Below, one piece after another: positions 56,943-64,000 of a DNA stretch of 64,000 nt. The notes below the pieces were generated by a model. The model had not been told where the DNA came from, did not search any database, and saw only the letters and a program-made list of their open reading frames with translations. Numbering within the stretch: position 1 is the stretch's first letter; each line of letters begins with the position of its first letter. Position numbers and translations under genes: made by a program. This DNA is from Daldinia sp. FL1419 (Eukaryota; Ascomycota; Sordariomycetes; Xylariales; Hypoxylaceae): NCBI GenBank assembly GCA_025201765.1, contig MU623435.1:62001-126000 (forward strand), given 5' to 3'.

Positions 56943-57829
56943 TTAAGAATCCTCAGAACCAGGAATCTTCCTGGGTTTCCTACCCTTTGCTGCCGAATCG
57001 CACAACTTCTTCTTGGGCTCCTTATCCAGCCAGTTCTTTTCTCTCTTGACATACCCGACCTTGGGATACTTTGGGCTATTCTCGAAGAACTTGACCCAGT
57101 GTAGCAATCCCTCGTGAACCTTTTGCTTGGCCTCTTCCAACTCTTTCTTCTTGAGCGCGGCGAGCTCCGCGGGCGAGAAGTGCGAGTCTACGGCCGGGTC
57201 GTCGAGGGGAAGAAACATGTCTTCGACGCCGCGCATGTCGGGCGTGCGGTCCTCGGCGAAACAACCTGTTACGTAGGACCGCGCTGCGTCGGCGCCGGCG
57301 AAGAAGCGGTAGGAGCCGCCGGGACCATAGGTTCGTCTATTGCTAGATACGTCGAAGATGGACCCGTTGATGGCGAGGTAGATGGGCTTGGATTCGTCGG
57401 TGCCGTCGTATTGGGCGAGCTCAGCGGGGGTTAGGTATATAGGACCGCGCTGCCGAGTATGATGTTAGAACGATAAAACTACCACGTATAATAGATTTGT
57501 AGCTTAAATAGACATACAAATTGGCTCTTCCACCAGTCTACTTGAAAATACTTGGGCGGCGCCCGCATATTCCAGAAGAAAGACTCGCCGCCCGAGACGA
57601 GGTAGCTAAGGCCACAGGACGCGACAAGCAGGAAGGAGATGACGCGCAAGACGTCTAGCCACGGGCTATAGTCCTCATCATCCTCTACGAGCTCCTTGGT
57701 TTTGCGTTTCGGCTTAGGCTGCTTTGGCGCAGGCGTGTCCGACTCGGAAGTATCGAGCTCTTCGACGATAGTAGTTCGGACGTTGTCGTTCGCGGGGCCT
57801 TTGCCCTTGCGCTGACGGATCTCAGCCAT
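56943..57829 (-). CDS. MAPR/Dap1-like cytochrome b5-fold heme-binding membrane protein
   Basis: Two exons, 57829-57518 and 57449-56943, with a 68-nt intron (GTATGT, TCTAAC, CAG), give 272 residues. The N-terminus is charged and disordered. One TM helix lies near residues 62-80 (VLRVISFLLVASCGLSYLV). The cytochrome b5-like heme/steroid-binding domain runs from about residue 105 to 180: RGPIYLTPAELAQYDGTDES, KPIYLAINGSIFDVSSNRR, TYGPGGSYRFFAGADAARSY. The conserved Tyr residues of MAPR proteins (YGPGGSY) are present, unlike the two His of classic cytochrome b5. Members support sterol synthesis P450s or act as heme chaperones in the ER (family knowledge). The tail is basic (KEPKKKLCDSAAKGRKPRK). 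Confidence 0.9.
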
Positions 57830-58160
57830 GGTAATACCTACTCCTGAGTCCTGACTGTTGTAATTTTGTAAAAAAGGAGAAGAATGTAGTACTGCAAAGA
57901 AATGTAGTCAATTTACATTAACAAAAGTAAAGAAGAAGAAAACACAAAAAAGGGATAATGCCCTCCTTGAGCAGGTAGCGCAATGCGGCCTCGTGCTCGG
58001 AGATCTTCGTATAAGCCTGGTAAAGTTAATATGGAATTGTTCTAACTCGACTCTCTCGCCGGAAGCTCCAAGCTCCGCGAATTGGGAATTGGACCCTTTT
58101 GGTTGGCCGGAGCTTTACATGGTAACGCGGTTCAACTTTATTACGTAGTTATGCTCTTCT
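57830..58160. other. MAPR gene promoter region
   Basis: Upstream flank of the MAPR gene, ending at the foldback element. No further feature seen. Confidence 0.35.
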
Positions 58161-58905
58161 TTAAGCTCAGTATGGCGGACCATAGGAGCCACTTTGTTAA
58201 AATTGATTTTAAGTGGTTGTAAAGGGCAATATATCTTTAGCGTATGCATAGGCCATATATAATAAGGTTGTATATAAATACTTATACATTATAAGAATAA
58301 TATTATAATGATTATATATATATAAGGGATTTTAAATTAGTTTTTTTTTTATCAGCCATTACAGCTACCCCATTCTGGTCTGTGCGTGTCGTGGCAAATA
58401 AGAGACGGTTTTATGTGGGAGGGGTATATTAGGAATCTGATTGACTAAAAATTACTATAGTACAAAAGATACAAAGCAAAACCGTCCTAGTCTAAGCTTA
58501 TTTCAGCAGGTTCAAACTATCCCATAGCACTTTTTAACCAATCAGACCCCTGATATACCCTTTCCACACAAAACCATCTCTTATTTACCACAACACGCAC
58601 AGACCAGAATAGGGTGGCTGTGGTGGCTAGTCAAAAGTATCTAATTTAAGTTCGCTAAAATAAGAAATAAATCTAAACCCCATTAAAATAAATTTTATTT
58701 ATAATCTTATTATATTAATATATATAAATTATTTAATTATTAATAAATATATATTTATTTAACTTATATAAAACTTAAATACTCCCTATAAAAACCTAAA
58801 TATTCATTGATAAAATTGCTATTACGTTTAGCCAAATTTAGTTTAATGTTTGATCAAAATCGATTTTGGCAAAGTAGTATATATGGTCTGCCATACTCGG
58901 GCTAA
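58161..58905. mobile_element. Foldback/MITE-like element with nested inverted repeats and RIP-like transitions
   Basis: The outer arms, about 45 bp, begin near 58163 (AGTATGGCGGACCAT) and end near 58903 (ATGGTCTGCCATACT). An inner pair of about 98 bp lies at 58353-58450 and 58531-58627, inverted, sharing CATTCTGGTCTGTGCGTG and AAATAAGAGA blocks. Mismatches between arms are mainly transitions (GTCGTGGC versus GTTGTGGT; GAGACGG versus GAGATGG), the signature of repeat-induced point mutation. The interior is extremely AT-rich and non-coding. The whole element can fold into one long hairpin. Confidence 0.7.
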
Positions 58906-59625
58906 GGTTAGAGACTTGATTTATCTAACTACCTCCTGCATAGGTTAATCGCTAGGTAATCCACGTAACAAGTACTTTGTAGCCAGCCACATTGCGGTAA
59001 TGTGGCTGCAAGCTTGGAAATAAGAAGTCAAACTCAAGCGGGAATTAATTAGTTAGGTTAGATAATTCCTGCGATACCTATCAAGATTCAACCCTCTTAA
59101 CACAGCACAACGTCACAACCGAGGTTACGTTGGCCATAATTCAACGATACCTCATATAAACTCCGGTAACCCCATGCAGCTTGATCGGTCCCGTATCGGT
59201 ATATCGGCGTCGTCGTGATTCGTCGAATTATCTCATCGGGCATTTTCCCCCCCTGGAGCTAACAATCTGTATTTGTAAAGGCAAGTTAGATGCACGACGA
59301 AGACGCGCGCATAGCAACGTCTTCTCGATCATCGCATACCTCAGTAAGCATCGCTGATCTCGTGTCGGCTTTCATTCGCCCTTCGGTAACGATGGAGGTG
59401 GGAAGATTGGGATGACTTAATCAGCGCGTCAGTATGGAAACTCTGAGGGTGTCCCGGGTTGTGTATAAATATGCGAGCGCAAGCTTGGGAGTTATAGCTT
59501 CATGTTCTCGCATTGTGTCATCAGATAAGATATAGTGTCTAGTAACGAGCTACAGTTACACGCCAATACCACTCCAATATCTTCATTAGATCAACATCCC
59601 CCCTATTTTCCTATTTCCCTACGCA
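58906..59625. promoter_or_regulatory. Promoter region of the MDR oxidoreductase
   Basis: Includes a TATAAATA box at 59464-59471, about 155 bp before the ATG at 59626. No other element recognised. Confidence 0.45.
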
Positions 59626-60726
59626 ATGGCTTCCTCGACTATGCATGCTGTAGGCGTAACAGAATACGGCCCCGTGGAGAACTTGCGCTCGCTGGAAGTA
59701 CCCAAGCCATCGAAACCAACCGGACGTCAAATGATCGTTCAGGTAAAAGCGATTTCGGTTAACCCCATCGACAAGAAAGTCCGCGCTGGCACTTATGATG
59801 ATGCCCCTGACTACTACGAGAGGGTCAAACCCCTTACACAAGATGCGCCACACTTTCATATCACCGGCTACGACGGCGCCGGAATCGTCCTCGAGACTGG
59901 CCCAGACGTAAAGTACTTCAAGCCCGGCGAGGAGATCTACTACCTTGGTAACCCGGTCTTCCAAGGCTCCTACGCCGAGCAGCTCATCGTGGATGAGCGC
60001 CATGCCGGTCACAAGCCGAAGTCACTCGACTTTGTCCAAGCCGCCGCAATGCCGTTAACCTTTGCTACGGCATACGAGTCTCTCGTAGACCGTCTAGAAA
60101 TCAAAGTTGGCGAGAAAGCCGGAATCCTCATCATCAACGGCGGTGGTGGCATGGGATCTATCACATCCCAGGTAGCCAGACACATCCTGAAACTACCTAT
60201 CGTCATCACCACGGCCTCGCGCCCCGAGACAATCGAATTCTCCAAGAAGATGGGCGCAACGCACGTGGTGAATCACCGCGGGGACATCGTGCAGCAGATC
60301 AAGGACCTAAACCTCCCCGCGGACATCCCGCTCAAGTACGCCTACATCACAGGCCGTACGGAGCAGTACCTATTCCCCATCGCAGACATCCTGGCGCCGT
60401 TTGGCAAAGTAGGCAGCATCGTGCAGGCCAACTTCGACATGTACGGGTCGCAGATGATGAGCAAGTCGCTCACGTTTGTCTGGTGCTGGGTTGGCACTGG
60501 ACCGTACCACTACTACTACAACGACAAGCAGGAGAAGCACCACGAGTGGTACGAAAACCTAGCGAAGTTGTTAGACGACGGAGTGATTAAATGCCACTTG
60601 AACGAGCGGCTCAGGGCTACGGCGGAGGGGATCAGGCAGGCGCATAGGAGGCTGGAAGCTGGGAATGCGGTGGGTAAGATTGGGCTCGGTGTTGATGAGC
60701 CGGGTGAAGGAAAGGCGTTTCAGTAG
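59626..60726 (+). CDS. Zinc-independent MDR alcohol dehydrogenase/quinone oxidoreductase family protein
   Basis: Single exon, 366 residues. The N-terminal GroES-like domain includes AISVNPIDKKVRAGTYDD and HITGYDGAGIV. The Rossmann fold carries GGGGMGSITSQVARH, an NADPH-binding glycine motif, with VITTASRPETIEFSKKMGA as the second strand region. The zinc-ligand cysteines of classical ADHs are absent, so this is a zinc-type alcohol dehydrogenase-like/quinone reductase (YogA/ZADH group) acting on small carbonyls or quinones. The C-terminal region is typical (FGKVGSIV, GKIGLGVD). An internal stretch (YHYYYNDKQEKHHEWYENL) matches the family. The substrate cannot be assigned. The promoter has a TATA box. 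Confidence 0.9.
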   Translation: MASSTMHAVGVTEYGPVENLRSLEVPKPSKPTGRQMIVQVKAISVNPIDKKVRAGTYDDAPDYYERVKPLTQDAPHFHITGYDGAGIVLETGPDVKYFKPGEEIYYLGNPVFQGSYAEQLIVDERHAGHKPKSLDFVQAAAMPLTFATAYESLVDRLEIKVGEKAGILIINGGGGMGSITSQVARHILKLPIVITTASRPETIEFSKKMGATHVVNHRGDIVQQIKDLNLPADIPLKYAYITGRTEQYLFPIADILAPFGKVGSIVQANFDMYGSQMMSKSLTFVWCWVGTGPYHYYYNDKQEKHHEWYENLAKLLDDGVIKCHLNERLRATAEGIRQAHRRLEAGNAVGKIGLGVDEPGEGKAFQ

Positions 60727-60899
60727 AATCTAGGTTAGACGGTGTAAGTGAAGGTTTGTACGCGGTTTAAATTTGGCATTTTGAAGATTGATTTATATCT
60801 GCGAGCATTTAAGTGGTTATAGTTAGAGTAGTTAATTGAATTGATTGGTTAGTTAGGCATATAAATCGTACTTGCGTTCTTACCTATAAACTACCTACC
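60727..60899. other. 3' flank of the MDR gene
   Basis: Short AT-rich spacer between the MDR gene and the TA-flanked MITE. Confidence 0.4.
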
Positions 60900-60901
60900 T
60901 A

Positions 60902-61298
60902 TATCCCTCGAGGTGCGAGAGTGGCACAGTGGGGCGCACTAAAAAACTACTAGTAGTTTAATTGGTCCAAAAGCTCAGATACAACGAAAATAGCCTCATC
61001 TAATACCATAAAAATCTATTCAACACAACAAAATACCCAATTTTAAGTTGTAATAAATAATAATTGGTTTTAATAGATGTTTATTTAATTGTATTTTATT
61101 ATAGTGATTTTTTTAGCTTATATTTTCAACGTTTTTGTTGTAAAAAATGTGCTATATTGATTTGTAAAACTGATAAATGCTGGTACTTATGGCACAGGCA
61201 AAATTTGCCGTAGAAGCATGTAGTTATATTTCAATAATTTCTGATTGGACATAACTTTTAGCGCCCCCCACTGTGCCACTCTCGCACCTCGAGGGATA
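60902..61298. mobile_element. TA-flanked MITE (Tc1/mariner-like) with perfect 31-bp terminal inverted repeats
   Basis: The left terminus after a TA reads TCCCTCGAGGTGCGAGAGTG..., and the right terminus is its exact inverse complement for 31 bases, again followed by TA. After that the arms diverge slightly (GCGCACTAAAA versus GGCGCTAAAA). The interior is AT-rich with no ORF. TA on both sides fits the 2-bp target duplication of Tc1/mariner/pogo-type transposases. Total about 393-397 bp. The near-perfect arms suggest recent mobility. Confidence 0.8.
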
Positions 61299-61780
61299 GT
61301 ACTTCCTCGTCGCTTAAGGTGTGGTTATTACTTGAATGTGCTCTAGGTGAGCTAATTGATTTGACGAATTTACTTACATCAATAAAAGTTACAGGTAGGT
61401 TAACCAGTGTAGCAGTACTTAGGTACCTACCTACACATACAGGAGGTACCTAACCGTGCATGCGTGCGATGCTAAAGTTTAATCGAAAGAATAGGTACGT
61501 ACATACATCCCATCACGTGTACACCCCACATTCGGTTTTTTTTCGCTGCCAACTGGTACCGCCTGTAGCAAGCCGACGCGCTGATTGGCCTTTATCGCAC
61601 TAACCGCTGAGCCCTAGCGCACCAATTCTACCCACGAATTTTCAATCGGATGTACCCGGCCAAAATTTCTATCTCGAACTTCAACAGTGGAATTTCGCGA
61701 TCCTCCCCACCACCTACGTTCAACGTTCGACCTTCTAACAACCACCAGTCTCCCCAGCCAGAACGCCAGAACGATTCAAA
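61299..61780. promoter_or_regulatory. uS7 promoter region
   Basis: Upstream of uS7. Contains a CTTAGGTACCTACCTA motif near 61418-61433, a CACGTG at 61514-61519 and a pyrimidine-rich 5' UTR. Confidence 0.35.
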
Positions 61781-62719
61781 ATGTCTGACAACGGCGAGGT
61801 CGAGGTCGAGTCCACCAACTACCAGGTCCTTCCCAAGGACGTCGTCTCCGAGATTGGCAGCGTTAAGCTGTTCAACCGATGTACGTTTTAAGCCTTCTTC
61901 GCCTACGACTTGCAATCTTATTCGATATTTGGAGCATTGCGACTGACTCTTTTTGATAGGGAGCTACGAGGATGTTGAGATCCGCGACATCTCCTTGACG
62001 TAAGTTGACTACCCGATCGTTCACATCTCGATTCGACTTGAAGTTTAGGGCTTGGGAAACGCGACAGTCTTGGGCTTGATTTCTGAACACGCATGAAGAA
62101 ACTGGGATGGAATAAAAATCAAGAACGACGCACTAACGTGGAAATTTCAATAGCGACTACATCCAGATCCGATCTCCTGTCTACATTCCTCATTCCGCTG
62201 GTCGTTATGCCGCCAAGCGATTCCGCAAGGCCAACTGCCCTATCATTGAGCGATTGACCAACTCGCTCATGATGCACGGCCGCAACAACGGCAAGAAGCT
62301 TAAGGCTGTCCGAATTGTTGCCCACTCTTTCGAGATCGTAAGGGAACCCGAATCGAAAATTTATCCGTGTGGCCAAAGATTAATTTTTATATTATATTTA
62401 GATCCACCTCATGACCGACCAGAACCCCATTCAGATCGCCGTTGACGCCATTGTCAACTGCGGACCCCGAGAAGACAGCACCCGTATCGGTTCTGCCGGT
62501 ACCGTCCGACGACAGGCCGTCGATGTGTCTCCTCTCCGACGAGTCAACCAGGCCATTGCCCTGCTCACCACCGGTGCCCGAGAGGCCTCTTTCCGCAACG
62601 TCAAGTCGATTGCCGAATGTCTGGCTGAAGAGCTGATCAACGCTGCCAAGGGAAGCAGCAACTCGTACGCTATCAAGAAGAAGGACGAGTTGGAGCGTGT
62701 CGCCAAGAGCAACCGATAA
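61781..62719 (+). CDS. 40S ribosomal protein uS7 (S5)
   Basis: Small-subunit head protein lining the E site. Four exons: 61781-61880, 61960-61999 (40 nt), 62154-62337 and 62402-62719, giving 213 residues, the family size. Joins restore LFNRWSYEDVEIRDISLTDY. The core is SPVYIPHSAGRYAAKRFRKA, TDQNPIQIAVDAIVNCGPRE and VSPLRRVNQAIALLTTGARE. Introns (79, 154 and 64 nt) have canonical ends, with CTGAC/CTAAC branch motifs in the first two. Exon 4 shows strong codon bias. Its promoter borders the TA-flanked MITE, so the insertion lies about 480 bp upstream of the start codon. Confidence 0.95.
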
Positions 62720-63151
62720 AAGGGGTGCAGTTTCTGGGTTTTCTTCGGCGTGGACGATCTGGGCATTTTACACTCTGCATTTGTGCGTTTCTGGCTCAGG
62801 CGGGATGCGGTTCTATGGCATACTAGTCACATAGGCCTCTTCAATAAAGGCTCTGCCCGTGTGGGCAAATCATGAACTGAAATCAAGTAATTCCCGAAAC
62901 GATACTGGTGTTATAGGATTTTATTTTGCTCTACTGATTGGTATTGATTTGGCTCTCTCAAGTGCAATAACGGTAGCAACGTGAGAACTAAATTGGTCGT
63001 AATTGACCTGGTATCTTTGTAATAGCAACAATGCAATATAACGCCAGTCAGTGCCATATTCTTACTGCCATTCCTCGTACTCCTGATATAGGCCCCTTCA
63101 GCAATCCTAGCATCCACATATTTCAATCCTCCTTTCGAACTTCCCGCGCAA
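62720..63151. other. Intergenic, convergent 3' regions
   Basis: 3' flanks of uS7 and the GNAT gene. No feature recognised. Confidence 0.4.
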
Positions 63152-64000
63152 TTATACCTTTGGGTTTCCATCCTTGACATGCAGTCGCAGGAACATGCCC
63201 ACGTGCGGGATTCCTTCCTCGTACCACTTGCCCATGCCCTCGTCAACCTTGAATCCCCATCTTTCGTAGATTTTAACAACGTTCTCCTGGGCATGGCAGC
63301 ATACTAGACCATTCCATTTGGGAATGTTGCCAACTGCGCTAACCTTCAGCTGATCCATACCCAGCTCCGTGATGCTGGGATTGAAGAACGTAGGGTGATC
63401 TTCGAGCCACTTCTTGGCTGCGCGCCAAAGCTGGCCGGCAATATGGTGGCCGCGGAACTCCGGGATGACCGCCATGCGGCCGAGCTTGACGTAGGGCTCC
63501 TTTCCGTCGTGGTAGGTGGTGGGACGATCTGTGCCGAAGGGCAGAGAGGACGCCTGTCGTTCTTCGTCAACGGAAGTTAGAGTTCTGGCTCGGGGCCTAG
63601 CACTTCCGCCAGAAACACCATCGCCTCCCTGCTCGCCGTCGTCCTCCACTAGCTTGTTATCCACGTACCGGCCTCCGGGCTGCGGGTGCGGCGGGTGCGG
63701 GAAAGGAACGATGCGCAGGGTTCCGATGGGCAAGCTACGAGTCTCGGACCTGCGGGGGCGGATGACCTCGCCGGTGGTAGGGTCGCGCTGCTCGGGCGAC
63801 GCGGTGAAGTGCACGCTGGCGTACATGACCCAGTGGCAGGAGCGGGAGTCGTCCGGGTCGTGCTCGTTGCAGAGCGGGACGCCTTGCTCGCGCACGAAGA
63901 CGGCTTCGCGGACTTCCATGGCGTCGCAGAAGGTCTTGGGGATGTGCGCTGGTTGCTGGTCGTGGGGACGGGTACGGTCATACCCGTCGAGCCGCGTGGG
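63152..64000 (-). CDS. GNAT-family N-acetyltransferase (5' end beyond window)
   Basis: The minus frame is open from the right edge (64000) to the TAA at 63152-63154. No in-frame ATG lies between the edge and 63919, and the residues there (HIPKTFCDAMEVREAVFVRE) are coherent with the family, so the start lies outside the window. At least 282 residues. The GNAT core includes REAVFVREQGVPLCNEHDPDD, then RMAVIPEFRGHHIAGQLWRA with the acetyl-CoA pyrophosphate-binding R-x-x-G-x-x/A pattern, and a C-terminal NVVKIYERWGFKVDEGMG. An 80-residue low-complexity insertion (GEQGGDGVSGGSARPRARTL) separates core strands, as in fungal members. The substrate is unknown. Confidence 0.85.
   Translation of the reverse strand, partial: PTRLDGYDRTRPHDQQPAHIPKTFCDAMEVREAVFVREQGVPLCNEHDPDDSRSCHWVMYASVHFTASPEQRDPTTGEVIRPRRSETRSLPIGTLRIVPFPHPPHPQPGGRYVDNKLVEDDGEQGGDGVSGGSARPRARTLTSVDEERQASSLPFGTDRPTTYHDGKEPYVKLGRMAVIPEFRGHHIAGQLWRAAKKWLEDHPTFFNPSITELGMDQLKVSAVGNIPKWNGLVCCHAQENVVKIYERWGFKVDEGMGKWYEEGIPHVGMFLRLHVKDGNPKV

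Overview
This 64 kb window is nuclear chromosomal DNA of a filamentous ascomycete (Pezizomycotina). The protein set, the short introns (mostly 49-120 nt, GTAAGT-like donors, CTAAC/CTGAC branch sites, CAG/TAG acceptors) and the cytochrome b5/MAPR, CHY-RING and cupredoxin proteins point to Sordariomycetes. Xylariales-like is my best guess from protein resemblance only. No prokaryotic or viral segment was seen. Exon joins below were worked out by hand from splice signals, reading frame and remembered family sequences; none has been checked against RNA or a database.

Layout. 0-4.2 kb: 3' end of a truncated gene, a TSC13-type enoyl-CoA reductase and a RING/TRAF-zinc-finger protein. 6.1-8.5 kb: a secreted six-hairpin glycosidase. 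9.7-12.3 kb: MOB1 and a mitochondrial carrier. 14.6-20 kb: an LYR protein, a CHY/RING E3 ligase, MZT1 (MOZART1) and the kinetochore subunit Spc25. 20.8-30.4 kb: a gene-dense block with an Rrn6-like Pol I factor, a PITH protein, a CCDC25 homologue, mitochondrial uL3m, Coa1 and ribosomal protein uL24. 32.1-35.6 kb: a large unassigned protein. 35.6-41.0 kb: a gene desert with one decayed gene. 41-44.2 kb: a SET-domain protein and a type II membrane protein. 45.6-47.5 kb: an unusual protein whose C-terminus looks like a Ulp1/C48 cysteine protease with all catalytic positions replaced. 48-53.4 kb: ribosomal protein eS25, the ADP/ATP carrier and a CENP-X homologue. 55.6-57.8 kb: a GPI-type cupredoxin and a MAPR/cytochrome b5 protein. 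59.6-64 kb: an MDR oxidoreductase, ribosomal protein uS7 and a GNAT acetyltransferase cut by the right edge.

Most genes are housekeeping: cytosolic translation (uL24, eS25, uS7), mitochondrial function (uL3m, Coa1, LYR protein, two SLC25 carriers) and cell division (MOB1, MZT1, Spc25, CENP-X). There is no biosynthetic cluster and no CRISPR; no tRNA was recognised. The most unusual content is (i) three non-standard splice architectures: a 6-nt microexon, a 1-nt exon between two introns, and an 8-nt exon followed by a GC-AG intron; (ii) three unrelated inverted-repeat elements, two with RIP-like transitions between their arms; and (iii) the Ulp1-like pseudoprotease candidate.
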